From Adenanthera pavonina (lineage: Eukaryota; Streptophyta; Magnoliopsida; Fabales; Fabaceae): DNA of 64,000 nucleotides. The stretch lies in contig JAIVEN010000006.1 of NCBI GenBank assembly GCA_026686845.1, positions 38,672,501 to 38,736,500 of the forward strand, given 5' to 3'. A program made the translations under genes and the position numbers. Shown piece after piece: positions 47,494 to 59,976 of this stretch. The notes under the pieces are model-generated. The model ran no database searches. It saw only the letters and a program-made list of their open reading frames with translations, and was not told the DNA's origin. Every line of letters starts with the position of its first letter. Position 1 is the stretch's first letter.

Positions 47494-48490
47494 GGCAGAG
47501 TCTAGTTTACTTAAGCCACATGTAGAAGCTCAGGCCAAAGAGGTTATCCGTAGAATGCATCGGATAGAGGAACACGAAGACTAGGAGAGGGTGGCTAATG
47601 AAAGTGTAAGCTTATGTTTCCTTAGAATCTTGTCCTCTGTGGTTGGTTTGATCTGTGATGTCTGTTTATTGTAAACTATAGTTTATGCTATGAAGTCTCA
47701 CATGTGGATTGTATGACAATGAGATTTGATGTTCTAATACTTTCCACTAAGTATAAACTTGGCTATTAATGATGTAGGTCGAGGGTCTTATGATGGACAT
47801 TGCAGCTACTGAAGAAGAAATTAATAAATATAAATTAGCAGCAGAGCAAGAAGCTGTTGCAGGCAGAGCTGTTGAATAAGAATTTGTTGCACAGGTAAAC
47901 TCCCTTTGTCAGCGATTTTTGATGGGCTCAATAGAGTAAGTTTTGTAAGCTGGGGAGGTTTCAAATATTTAATGGCATTATGCCCAACTTTGGTTGTGAT
48001 ATGATGAAACAAGGAATTCAAACCTTATTGATAACCAAATTTATATGGTAGTCACTAGAGTTTACTTTTTTTTTTTATTTTCCATAGCTTCCCATCGCTA
48101 ACATCAACTTTTAGTTATTCAAAGTCTGATGGCCGTTCCTTTTAAATACTGGCATTATGGTCTTCTTGAATTAATTTATTGGTGTAATTAGAGGAGGCTG
48201 ATATTCTATAATTTCACTGCTCCTTTTCATTGAATATTGATATTTATAGTTTGCTGAATCTGCAGCTGTCAGCACTTAAGCAGGAACTTGAAGATGCAAA
48301 GCAGTCTATATGTTGGAATCAGAGAATAAACTCAAGCTCAAAGAAGAGACCACAACTACTGCCATGGCAGCTAGAGATGCAGCTGAGAAGTCTCTGAAGT
48401 TGGCAAACTTGAGGACATCTAGGATAAGGGACAGAGTGGAAGAGCTCACCCATCAACTTGAAGAGTTTCAGAACAGGGAAGATGTGCCTG
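47494..48490 (+). pseudogene. Captured coiled-coil protein gene fragment (At3g49055-like)
   Basis: Three exon-like pieces with AG/GT borders: 47494-47605 (AESSLLKPHVEAQAKEVIRR, stop after EEHED), 47778-47894 (VEGLMMDIAATEEEINKYKL, stop in RAVE.EFVAQ) and 48266-about 48490 (LSALKQELEDAKQS, then after a one-base shift LESENKLKLKEET, AARDAAEKSLKLANLR, RDRVEELTHQLEEFQNRED). The composition and heptads mark a long coiled coil. From memory it resembles the uncharacterised plant protein At3g49055, but that needs a search. Two in-frame stops and one frameshift make it dead. It lies in the right half of the CACTA element. Confidence 0.65.
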
Positions 48491-49021
48491 GATTTGTTGT
48501 TCTTTCTTTCTTTGTTTTTTTTTTCTTTGGTAAAATGGAAAGAGAACTTTGAGAATATCATTTTAGTTTGTGCAATATACATGCTATTCTAATTGGAACT
48601 ATTTAAGTTCTGTTTCCTATTTTTGAAATGGTGTTTGTAATTTTATTTGTTTTCTATAAAATTGACTTTTGTGGATGAAAAAAGTGTATAATATGTGGAA
48701 GAATAAAAAAAATTAAAAATATTTAAAAAAATACTAGCATTTGTTGGCATTTATTTAAATAAATAAATACTTTAATAAATACCAACAAAATTCTTTTTTT
48801 TTTAAAAGAAAGTTGGCATTTCTGAAACAAATGCCAACTAAAGTGAACATTTTAGTTGGTATTTATTTTAGAAAAGCCAACTAAATTGTCACTTTAGTTG
48901 GCATTTCTACAACAAATGCCAACTACCATTTTTTATCAACGTTGGAATAATTAATGTTTATGAAGCGTCAATAAAGACAAAAAATAATCGCTAACAATTC
49001 TCTTTTTTTGGTGTAGTGTTA

Positions 49022-51181
49022 TGTGTTCTCGTCCTGTACAAACCTAGAAGAGTAGTGCTTCATATTCCTGTAACATGAGACGCATTGATGCTCCACAATA
49101 TCATCTACATACGTATAAAAAATATGGAGGCGGGGGCACCCCAAGAGCACACCAATATCTGTTTTGAAGCTTAATTTCTCAGTGATTTCACTGCAAGTTT
49201 CAAGTTTATATTAATTATGCGAGATACAAGGTTGAATTGGAGAAGCACAAAGAATCATCGATGATGTTCTTAAGTTTTTAACTATAGAGCCAATGTCTAC
49301 ATTTGCCATAAAAAATAAATAAAAAGAAAGAAAGAAAGAAAAATAAAAAAATATAGAGAGAGAAAAGAATAAAATAAGTTATCCCGCCAACTCCCCCCTT
49401 TTTTAACGAACTCAATACATCATGTGAGAATACCCTTTTTAACGAACTCAATACATCATGTGAGAATTGGCTAGATCTGGACTTTTTTGGCCATGAGAGT
49501 TCATTTCAGGGATCATTTGGATCGTCCAAATTTTTTTATGGATGGTCCAGAGATGTTGATATGAGCATAAGATGAGCATGTGATACATATTCAGGTTGGC
49601 TAATGTAATTCGACATGTTGCTTCTGTGATTGACATGGGGAAAGTTTCCATCTTCTGTATTTTTCCCCCTAATTGTCGAATTGGTATTTTAGTAGAAAAT
49701 TGTTGAACTATTGATATTATCTGCTAAGGTGGATTGTGCTGACTTGTATTTATATCTGAAACAATAAGGTGTAGGTTTGGAAAATAATAATAATAATAAT
49801 AGAGAGAGAAAAGAAAATTTAGCTTCAATAATGCAACATAGTGCTGTTGCAAGAAATGTACTTGTTGTGTATCTCCAAGGAGATGTAGAGCATATAAACT
49901 CCCTGGAGGCCGCCTCTGTTGAATTTAAATTATATGTTTAGCAATTTTTTAACAAAATAAATTAATACCATGTGAATGTGTAACTCTCTAGAAATGAGGG
50001 ACTTTATTTTATATATTATTTTATGACATATGCTGAAAAGGTTTAATTGTTGAGAATATTCTCTTAATATTAGAAGTGATATTAGATTAACAATGGTTAG
50101 GTAGACCAAATGAAAAAAAAACAATGATGCTAGTTAAGCGAAGTCTTTAATTTAGCCTTGAGAATAAAAAATTAGGTTGGGAATAACTCCCATGTTTTAC
50201 CCATCTCAAATTTAAATTTTGGCCAGAAAAACTCAAATGTAATTTAGTTGATAGTTTTGAATACGAAATGGTTAAAAAAAGGTGATGTTAGAGTAAGACA
50301 CCGATTTTTTCAAAGGGAAAAAAATGAAACGTGTTTTCTCAACGACTTAATTATTTCATGTTATTAAGGAAAAGAATTAAATTATTTACTCTCTAAGTCC
50401 TATAATTTATTGGGTTTTTCAATAATGTGTACACATTTGTATTGTTGGCCAAAAAAAAAAATCTCGTTGTATAACTTTGACAAATATGAGCTAGTTTCCT
50501 GTTTGCCTTTAGTTATTTTTTAAACCAATGCAACGCTATAGAAATAACCGATACATTTCCTTTTATAAATATTGTTAAATTGATTTTCAGCAGACGTATA
50601 TAATTGAATTGGTTACATACAGACAAACAGAAAATTAAGGCTTTAATTTTAAAATATTGCATCTTCAAAACCCATCAAGTTGTTAAATATTATATTAATT
50701 TGGCTAGTCCATGAAGTCAATTTATTTATGTTTTTCTTCAATTATTGTTGTTGTAGTCCTGAAGTTTTACATTATTAAGTCCTTAGCATGAGATTGAGAT
50801 AGGTGGGGAGAAATTGTCAAGTATAGATTCTTAAGCTTCTCTAAGTTAATTGCCTACCTTTCAGAATGATTTTATCACATCACTTTCACCCAAGCTATAT
50901 CCTCCTTTCTAAGTCTTTCCTCGAAAACAAATTGTTCATCTAAATGTTTATAAAAAAAAAAATTGTTCATCAAAATGAATCGTTTTCGTTTTCGATGGAA
51001 TTAAGTTCATGGGAAAGGATCATGTAAGTATTTATAATTTTTTGAAGTTTTGGTCCTAAAATATAATAAATTTACCATTTTTTTCTTCAATTGTGATTCC
51101 CCCCTTTTTTTCCTGTCTATTTTCAAAATATAATAGTAAATCTGGCCTTGAAAGTAAAAGAGAAATTTATATAATTCCATC

Positions 51182-51212
<31 letters not shown>

Positions 51213-51485
51213 GTTCTTCAATGCACGTTTCCACGTTTGTACGTATATTCCAAAAATGAAAAATACGAACCTAAAAAGATAATTAAATGGATGTCATTGG
51301 GATAAGCAGCTGCCACTTTTGAAAGTTCATATCCCTAAGGTAGATCTGCAGAGTCATAAAAAAGATTAGAAAAGCAAAGCGACAGATGGAAAAAGTAGAG
51401 GTAATAAAGCCCAAAAATAGAAAGGCATGGATAATTGCAAAAAATAAAAATTGTTAAGCCCAATGGATGGAAATTGTGATGAAGG
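49022..51485. repeat. Duplicated TNL-flank block, no gene
   Basis: Patchwork of segments found elsewhere in the window: 49110-49230 like 12270-12430; 49395-49530 like 33100-33205; 50330-50705 like 160-2600 (without the LINE relic); 50820-51040 like 53185-54790; 51080-51480 like 34600-36570. A short tandem repeat (ACGAACTCAATACATCATGT) is at 49407 and 49441. (AAT)n at 49785-49802. No coding region supported. Confidence 0.65.
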
Positions 51486-51549
51486 ATTTTTTTTTTAAAC
51501 CTGTAATAAATTTAAAAAAAATTAATTTGATACAAAAAATTAAATATAT

Positions 51550-53150
51550 TTGTGAACACCCTATTTTATCTGGATAAAAAAATAATAAAAAATTAAAAAA
51601 TAAAAGAAATAAAATAAAATCCCCTTTTATGTAAGAAAATTAGTAATTATCATCTAATTAAAAAAAAAGAAAATGCAAATCTTCCAAAATTTAAAAAAAA
51701 AATCAAATCACCATCCAAATCCAATTTCCTTTTTAAGATTTTCAAAAATCCTATCCTTCCTCCGGTGTAAAAAAAAAATATATATATATATAAATAAAAA
51801 ATTAATTAAATAATTTTTCAGTCTTATCTATATAATATCCTAAGCCTTTATTCAAAATTTTTTTTTTTCAAAAAAGAGGCTTACGAAAAAAAAAAGATAT
51901 TAATTAATGAAAAAAAAAGAAAAGGGGAAAAAGGAACTGAAACGCGGTGTTTCAGCCCAAGTACACGCGAGAACTAAAAGAAGACGAAAGGCATGCGTGC
52001 ACGAAAGAAGAAGGGAGAAGGAGGCTGAAAAAAGGTAGCGTGAAAGAAAAGAAAAGAGGGAGAAAGCTGCAGGTGGGAGGAGAACCGAAGGCAGGACGAA
52101 AGAAGAAAGGAGAAGTGAACAGGGATAAAGCCGGAGACGAAGCAGAGGAACGGACGATGGGGTCCGAGGGAGCTGGAACTGAAAAAAAAATAGAGGCACG
52201 AGGAGAGAAGAGAGGACGAGAGCAACGGGTGAATGGAGACCAAGGGAGCGAGCGAGAAACAGAAACTCGACCACGATCCGTGCGAGAAGAGGAGGGGAGA
52301 GCTAAAGGCGTCGGAGGAAGAAATGGAAGCAGCCGCGGGTGAAAAAACAGGGCACGGCGAAAATAAGCAGAGAAAACCGGAGACGAAGGAGAGCCGGGAG
52401 GAAAAGAGGGCCGAGTTTGAACCACTAACCCATTCCTCCTCTGTAGCTGCAGTGATCAAGGACGCAGGAGGAGTCAAGGAACGAACAACCGAGAACAGAG
52501 GGATGCCGAGCACGAAGAAGAAAACAGAGGGATGCCGAGCACGAGGGGATGAGAACAGAGGGAACCGAGACACGAAGCTTAGAGGAGTGGAAGTTGTTCA
52601 AGGTTTCCATCATTGAATCATCCATATAGGTATGATTTCGCTCTTAATCTTTGCTATAGTTGGTATCTTGGAACAATATGGAGTGGTTAAACGCTTTGGG
52701 GTTAGCTATATATATATATATGATTTAGAGTTTTGGTATATACGTGCTGCGGTTTTGTGTAGAGCATGTTGATTTTGCATCTACTTTTCTGAATGAGAAA
52801 AGATGTCATATTCTACATACCTACAAGGTGTTCGAGAAAATGCTTGAATGGGGTTTGTTTGTTTAGGTTGTGGTAATGGTCAGGGATATAGACACGAATA
52901 TAGAATATTTGGGGGTTCAGGTTTATTTAGCATCTCTGTTAATCTCATAGGTAATGCACTAAGTGTTGTATTATTCGTGTGTCTCCTTTTGCGTTAGTCT
53001 GCTACTACTATACACTTCGGATCGTTGATGCTTCCCGCATATCATGGCTTAGCTTATAAAAAATATTGTCGTTCTGGTGAGCTTTAAAAAGAATGATGAT
53101 CAAGTGTGTTTTGAAATCAAAATTGGGTCTTACGAACTTGGTTGGGTTGA
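51550..53150. mobile_element. Probable retroelement fragment or solo LTR, GC- and purine-rich core
   Basis: Starts near TGTGAACACCCTATTTTATC (51551), which looks like an LTR start, and lies exactly where duplicated flank sequence is interrupted. The core at 51895-52620 is unlike its surroundings: GC-richer, with almost all purine on the plus strand and several long overlapping ORFs (up to 199 codons) on both strands with Arg/Lys/Glu/Gly or Ser/Phe/Pro composition. A 28-bp unit (ACAGAGGGATGCCGAGCACG) is tandemly repeated at about 52495-52545. No retroviral domain, matching right end or target duplication was found, so identity and boundaries are tentative. Confidence 0.4.
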
Positions 53151-53282
53151 GATTTTATAATAAGGAATGAAGGGAATACAGATTCTACACATTTTCAAAT
53201 TGCTTACCTTTTCATAATGATTTTATCATATCACTTTATATATGTGCCATGGCTTCGGCTTGCTCCTCATAATTAGGAAAGT

Positions 53283-54717
53283 CACTACACCAAAAATGAG
53301 ATTTTTTTATGGTTATTTTAGTTTATATTGGTAGTTCAAAACCATAAACTATTTGAATGCGCCGAGATAAGAGGTAATTTTTGTTTGCGGTAAATAAAAA
53401 TAGACTTTTCTTGGTGGTTTTCTAAAACAACCGCCAATAAAAAGATAAATTTTTTATTAAAAAATGTATCCTTTATTGGTGGTTATTTGAAATCAAATAA
53501 CCACCAACAAAGGCAAATTTATTTTTTTTAAAAAAAAATAGTAATCATAGCTACAATCATCCTTCATAAATAATCTAGAATCATCCAAAGATAAAAAAAA
53601 TGTACAACATAAATCATAGATAGATCTAATTGAAATTTTACATAATCATACCGCAATAAAAAATCAAAATCATAAAGAAGAAAAAAGAAAATTTTGCCAC
53701 AGAATCAATATTTATACCTTAAGTTATACAAAATTACAAGCTTTAAAAATTTCTTCCATATTCAAGATTCATTTTCTTGCTTGGCAGCCAAGATGAGATG
53801 AGAGAGAACGAAGCTGTTGGTAAAGGTAAACACAGACATTGTAGTCGGTGATGAAGGCAGTGGACAAAGTCACCGATGAAGAAAAAGTTTGTAATCTGTT
53901 AGCACCAAGATAAGATGTGGACTATGCTTCGAGATTTGTACAAAATTTGGATCAAGCTTTGAAAATCTTAACTAAGGGAGAAGAGAATAGAAGAAAACAG
54001 AAAATGAGAGAATGGTAAAATTTGATTAAAAGAGTAAGAACGACGATCTGAATCTGATGAAAGAGGAAGAAGACATGTAAGAGAGAGAGAGCTTGTAGAT
54101 CAAAGAAGAAAGAGAGTGGGTGTGGAGAGAGAAAGAGAGGGAAGGAAAGTGATTAGGTGTGGAGAGAGAAAAAAATTCAAAAATATGAAAGTGATGGAGT
54201 TTGATGTATGACATGAAATGTATGAGAGTGAGTGTAGAAAGAGATGTGTTAAGAAAAAAGATGGAAAGAAAGGAAGACCACTGGATCTTTTTTATCAATG
54301 ATTATAATTATTGATCCGTGACTTGCTTACTGCTTCGTGCCTTGTGTGTGTGTGTTTTTTTTTTAAAGTTCGTAAAAACTTTTCTTGGTGGCTCTAGAAA
54401 TAACTACTAAGAAAAGTCACTTGGTGGTTATTTGGTGAATCGTAAAGAAAAGCCTCTACATCATGTTTGTTGGTGGTTCTAGAAATAACCGCCAAGAAAA
54501 GTTTTACCTTTTCTTATCAGTTATTTGGAGAACTGTCAACAAAAATGACATGGAGGCTTTTCTTTACGGTTTGTCAAATAACTGACAAGAAAAATCTGAC
54601 TTTTCTTGGTGATTATTTCTAAAACCGCCAAAAAAAGCATTTGTATCATTTTTGTTAGCGTTTTCTCTTATAACCGTCAACTATTAGGCGCTAAGAAAAG
54701 TTATTTTTGGCATAGTG
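53283..54717. mobile_element. Small CACTA-like element, 1.4 kb
   Basis: Ends CACTACACCAAAAATGAG and (reverse complement of right end) CACTATGCCAAAAATAAC. Subterminal DNA has repeated inverted units of about TTCTTGGTGGTTATTT and AAATAACCGCCAAGAAAA on both sides (53340-53520 and 54370-54690). The bordering triplets (AGT and ATA) do not match, so the target duplication is lost or the limits are a few bases off. No transposase. Comparison with the paralogous stretch at 50880-51000 supports an insertion here. Internal low-complexity ORFs at 54026-54298 are not considered genes. Confidence 0.75.
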
Positions 54718-55069
54718 ATATCATTTATCTAAATGAGTCATTTTGGATTGAATTATGTTCATGCTAAAGGATCATGTGAGTATTTATAAAGCATGGATAC
54801 ATGAAAGATAGCTAGGAGGATGAACACTTGCAAAATTCAGTGGAAGATCCAATTAAGAATAGGTTAGTCAACTTGGCCGTGTTATAATATAAGATTATAT
54901 GTGAGAAAGTTTTGTGGATTTGGTCAATGTCTCTCATTTTTCGGTGCAAAATATGGGTGGAAGACACTAAATTTTGCACATATCAAAAGCAGAGATAATT
55001 ATCTTTTCAAATATGTTTGAAATACAATTACTTAAAATTTTGGGTAACTTAATTAGATGTTGAAAGAGA

Positions 55070-55975
55070 GGCTAATTATTCCCCTCAACTCAAATCCTTC
55101 CTTTCTTCAAGAAATGTTTGGAAGAGATATTCCGACATTCGTTTGGTGTTGCAGAAGTGATTATTGCACTTTATCTTCATTCTCATTGCATCTCTTTGTA
55201 TGGAAATTCCAGCTTCAATTTCATGCCTTGAGAAACTGGTTCCGGTTCTGGAAATGATACTCTTGAACACCATATATATATTTATATTATTAATTGGAAT
55301 TTGAACAAAGAATTTCACCAAAAAAGGAAAAACGTTAAAAAAAGAACATTAGGTTCCATTACAAACGCAATCAGATTCTCAGTAGCAGTAATCAGCGCTC
55401 TGCATATTGAGAATAAAGTATTGCTTATCTTTTTGAAGGCTCCACCACTCAACTCCTCGTGCCTCATGATTTCAGACATATATACTTCATATATTGCACG
55501 TACCTTCAATTACATCAGATCAGTTTCCTGACAAATAAAAATCAAAACAATGAATAATAATAAGAAGAAGAAGATCAACATATACATATAGTTGGTTGAA
55601 TATTCCAGATGAATCTGGATTAATTCTAGTACTCCCACAACACAGAAACTAGAGAACATATAAAACTAAGTCAAGGCAGAAAGTAAACAGAAGAACAGCT
55701 TTCATGAAGTAAATTAATACATCTAACATATATATATATATATATCTGGTTAATCCAGTGGATAAAGATTTATAAAGATGATGATGATGATGATAGATTT
55801 GTATTACCTGACCGAACTGGCTAGGAATCGATCCTTTTCCCGTACTGTAATGGAAAAAATGATGTTAGAGGATGAGGAATCTGCAATGCAATCGAACAGA
55901 AGAAGTCTTCTGTCTGATTTCGTTGTTAATATCGAAAGTATTCCGCGGACAGCAATTTGACTAATGAAATATTAC
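55070..55975 (-). pseudogene. Unidentified exon-like pieces on the minus strand
   Basis: An open stretch at about 55532-55315 follows an AG acceptor (TTTGTCAG at 55533-55540) and reads KVRAIYEVYMSEIMRHEELS, GGAFKKISNTLFSICRALIT after an early stop (TDLM*LKV). Upstream at about 55975-55809 a possible exon ends TGKGSIPSQFGQ at a CAG|GTAATA donor. A third open stretch is at 55260-55085. The codon structure and splice-like borders suggest remains of a host gene, but I do not recognise the family, and stops suggest it is broken. Confidence 0.35.
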
Positions 55976-57899
55976 AAGTTGGCTTCCGTGTAACTTCTAC
56001 TTTTTCTCCAATATGCTGTTTTGATTATACAGAATTTTTTAACCAAAAAAAAAAAATTCAACGTAGGTGACACTAATAAGATGGTGTAACGTACACATTC
56101 CACCATCCTACATTCTATTGATTATTTATTCAATAATTTTGTTTTTGTAAATTATATTGATTATTTATGTACTATTCATTTATTATTTATTGATATAAGT
56201 CAACAGTACAAACATCCAAATTTTTTCGTTGATTCTATACGGAACTCAAATAAAAAAATTACTAGTGGTATTTTTATAAATAAATTCACGTTCATCTAAT
56301 AAAGCCACAACCAACATAGAATTTTTTCCTCTAGTTCAAAAATTCATTCTGTAAGTCAGATGAAGCTCTTAACTGGCATAGAAAGTGCATTTTCCCCGTC
56401 AGCTTTTTGTCCAACATAAAATTATTCATTTACTACATCGATCATATCTACATCATCTACGTAATCAATGTTAATAAGTAAAATTAACTGACATAACAAC
56501 ACGTATTCCGTGCTGCCCCAAATCATCATTGAAATGCAAGTTGGACAATTTGTGTTACTATTAGAAATTTGTTATTTGGACACATTTTCCTTAGTTATAT
56601 ATGGATAATATATTGGTCAAATTACATGGTTTAATGATTACTATAGGAAAACGTACATAATTAGGTTGATATTCCTAAATGCATGATTTTGAATTGGAAA
56701 TGACATGTTTTGGTTTAAGCTCAAATGATTTGTGAGCTAATAATGATAACTTTTTTTTGATAGAAACTAATTGTAAGAAATCAAATCATACTGAAATTCT
56801 CAGAAACAAGAATAAAAGCACTTGGCATGGCAAGTATTAATTTTTTGAAAACTTATTTAAGTGATTTCTAAGTTTTAAAGAAATTAGTCTCCGTATGTCA
56901 GTTAAAGAATATTTTTAGTGCTTAAAAAAAATGCACTCTTGATTATTCACAATTTCGAGATATTTTGGGCAATTTGAGACACCTGGAGGCCAGTGGAAAG
57001 AGTATTTTGAGGACATAATTCTGGACAGCTGAAACACTCCCTTATTACAAAACTTCTAGAAATGATAATTATCCCAATTATCATTCCTTGAACCAATCCT
57101 TTGACAAAAAAAATTCATCCGAAAAATTAGAAAAAAAAAAAACCTAAGATTCGGATTTTCCTAGAGGTCATCGACAATATTTTGAACGAGCTCATATATC
57201 GTACCTAAAATATGGGGTAAAAGCAGAGAATAAATTTATTACCAATATATACAGACAAATTACACACATATACTTGAGCCATTTGCTTCATTCGGCCCAA
57301 AAAGAAACCTATTTGATTCTTGGATCTTAGAAAAACAACATTCAGTCTTTGTACCAGTTATCCATTATTCTTAATTTGAACTACATATACTGATAGTGAT
57401 AGGGACTAGGGAATAACGAGTCAATAACTATTTTTTTAAAAAAAAAGAGTCAAGCTTGGATTGACATAATTTTTTCCTCTGGTTGAATTGATTTTCAGCT
57501 AAAATTGTTGTATTCCTGACAATTTGGTACAAACCTACTCAAAAAGATACTCCTTTCAGTCTAAAATATAAGTCCTTTTTTAAAAATTTTTTTGGGTCCA
57601 AAATTTTTAGATTCATAGTGGTTACAAAACTTTGAAATTGACCGAATTCTGTAGTGGGAATCCACATTGTTCAAAAGTGGGTTTGAAAAGTAAATAATGG
57701 TTCGTTCACCAGAGAAAATAATAATACACTTCCAGAGAAAATAATAATACACTTCCATGAGCATGGTTCTTGAAAAGGTTGCCCTTTCATCAGATGACCA
57801 CAAAGATCTCATTTACGAGTGAAGGAAATAGAATCTTGCCTTGAGCATGTACAAGAGTAAAGATATATACATTGGGTGATGTATTCAAAAATTATTCCC
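55976..57899. other. Intergenic DNA, no gene seen
   Basis: AT-rich, no supported gene. A 23-bp tandem repeat (CCAGAGAAAATAATAATACA) lies at about 57709-57755. Confidence 0.4.
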
Positions 57900-59900
57900 T
57901 GATACGGCATTCGTACAGATGACAGAATTTACTAGCTGCTTCATTGGCTTTCCTTCTTTATAAAGACATAACTACTTTATCAAAAAGCTTCAGAAGAAAT
58001 GACACCTATGGGCAAGAATCCTACCAAGCATTGAATCAATCAGTTGACTTTCCAAACTCAGCTAACCCAAAGCATGAATTGAAGATTTCTGAGTGCAATA
58101 TCAGTGATGGCCATTAAAGACAGACATGATCTCTCTTATTCCCTAAGCAATCAACACATGGTATTGTACAAATGGCTGACATCATCCTTCTCTGTTGCTC
58201 TCTTACTGTCATAGGCTCCATTGCAATTGTAACTGTCACCTCTTCTACAGGCTTTACTTGAGACAGAACAGTTCAGACTTCAGAGCTATTCTTCAATTAA
58301 TGTTTGAAGTGGAAGGCAAGTCCTGATTGTGGATGCAGCAGCTTCCCATCTTCAGAAACAACATGATGATGTGATTACAACAGAGTTATTTTCATAATGC
58401 CTCTATAAGGTTCAATTTTAACTGGATAATAGGTTATTTCATGATGCCTTGATCAAGTTATTGTTTAATTGTTTTCATTGAGAACAATTTGACATTTTAC
58501 AAGAGAAAAGATAAAATTACCTGTATAAAAAATGGAAAATAGAATCTCAAACAAAACGAAGAGGCATCAGTACTAGCATATTAATGATTTTCATAGATTG
58601 AAAAGAGATTAAATCATGAGCTCAAGTCAAAGAAATAAAATACGAAGGCAAAAGCGAGTGTAGCATGTACCTTCAATTTGAATACAAAATGCAAATTGCT
58701 TTTCTTTGTTCCAGAGTACAAATTTGAGTTGCAAGGGGTGAAAGATTATGTCATCAATCTTGGAATTAGCATCCATCTCCAAATGCAATATGAGATTCCT
58801 GAATAACCTGATTGAGATTTGGTGTAGAACTTTACCATATCCCCATCTTCAAAGTAATTGCAGTCAATATGTAGAATGCTTTCTCCTATGTGAACTGAGG
58901 AAGAATGCAGAAAGAAGCGAAACCCAGCAATTGCATCAGATTCAATTCAAACCATCACTAAGTTTTACTACATTACTAAGTTCAGTGAATAGAAGTCACG
59001 AGCACAACAAACATTGGTACATGTTATACAATGCCACTGACTACATAAACACTATTTACTACTAGATGAGTGGTATCACTTCTGCAGCTACAAAATTAAC
59101 ACTCAAGTTCTTTTAGAAGAAATATACTCATAGAAATAATTCAAACAAAAATAATTCAGAATCTAATTTTGTGCACAGAAAATTTGTGAAGAAGCGAATT
59201 AAAGCATATAAATAGATATCTTTAAAAAGTAATCCTTTTGTTCAACAAAGTCAATCAATTAATTCGTTCATTTATTTTTTTTATTGCCGAAATTATGTTT
59301 GAAAACACATCAAAATGAAGAGATGCACAAATTGCAATAAATATATTATCTAGTACATTTTGCAAAATGAACAAGTGAAGTCATAATGTTATTTCATCAT
59401 CATTGCCTCTGTTTTTTTTTTCAACTCTATCTTGAAAACTTAATATTATTCCTAATTTATTTATTGTTTAAGGAGAGCATGTCTGTGTTTTTCCATTCCA
59501 ATGGTTCTTTTCTTTATTTTACTTTTAGAAGATGAAAAAAACATAGAATACACACATTCTTTAAAAAGCTTATTTGAGAAACGGGTGTAAATATGATAAA
59601 GAGCATGAAATGAATCAAAAAAAGAAATTAATGAAACTTGTGCTACAAGAGTCAATTATGATTAACATTACATTAGAATAATGACTGAAGTTTAGCTACA
59701 CTACAGAGCACAGTCAACAAGAATCAGCAGGGCAACAAAAATCAGCAAAAACTATACAATGCAACACGGTAAAAACGAAGTACTCACATATATGAATGCA
59801 CTTCAGCATGTAGAGTAAATATATATATATATATATATCTATATCAGTGAAATTCTTTAAGAAGTTGAAAAAGAAATTAGATTCTAATTTTGTTAAAAAA
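57900..59900. repeat. Duplicated 3' flank of TNL3
   Basis: Counterpart of 4680-6700 next to TNL1, in the same order and orientation. Also, 58712-58760 (TACAAATTTGAGTTGCAA.GGGTGA) resembles the end of the TNL1 tail frame at 6842-6880, an additional stray copy of receptor 3' sequence. ORF 58748-59065 lies in this non-coding homology and is not a gene. (TA)n at 59819-59838. Confidence 0.65.
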
Positions 59901-59976
59901 AATAATAACTAAGAGGTACCTGAAAAGATATCAAAGAAATTGGATTTCTCAGTGGATCTTTTCTTTCGTCATGCTT

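Larger units (their letters stand above)
41132..49018. mobile_element. Non-autonomous CACTA transposon with host gene fragments
   Basis: 7.9-kb element. The left end is CACTATGCCAATTTT and the inverted right end CACTACACCAAAAAAAGAG; both start CACTA. The target duplication is a perfect 3-bp TTA (41129-41131 and 49019-49021), the CACTA standard. Subterminal regions at 41158-41440 and 48730-48930 hold many hairpin-like copies of TTTAGTTGGCATTTC and its complement GAAATGCCAACTAAA, as expected for transposase binding. No transposase is present. Cargo: VDAC exons 1-2 (42139-46145, split) and a coiled-coil gene piece (47494-48490), both on the plus strand with introns, so they were captured as DNA. 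A later LTR retrotransposon (42338-46093) makes up almost half the length; without it the element is about 4.1 kb. Confidence 0.88.

Noticed and set aside
51900..52616. Long ORFs of 124-199 codons on both strands
   Set aside because: Low-complexity translations caused by purine skew and lack of stops, overlapping on both strands; no domain.
58748..59065. 105-codon plus-strand ORF
   Set aside because: Lies in the TNL 3'-flank homology block; the counterpart at 5.5-5.8 kb is not open, so there is no coding conservation.
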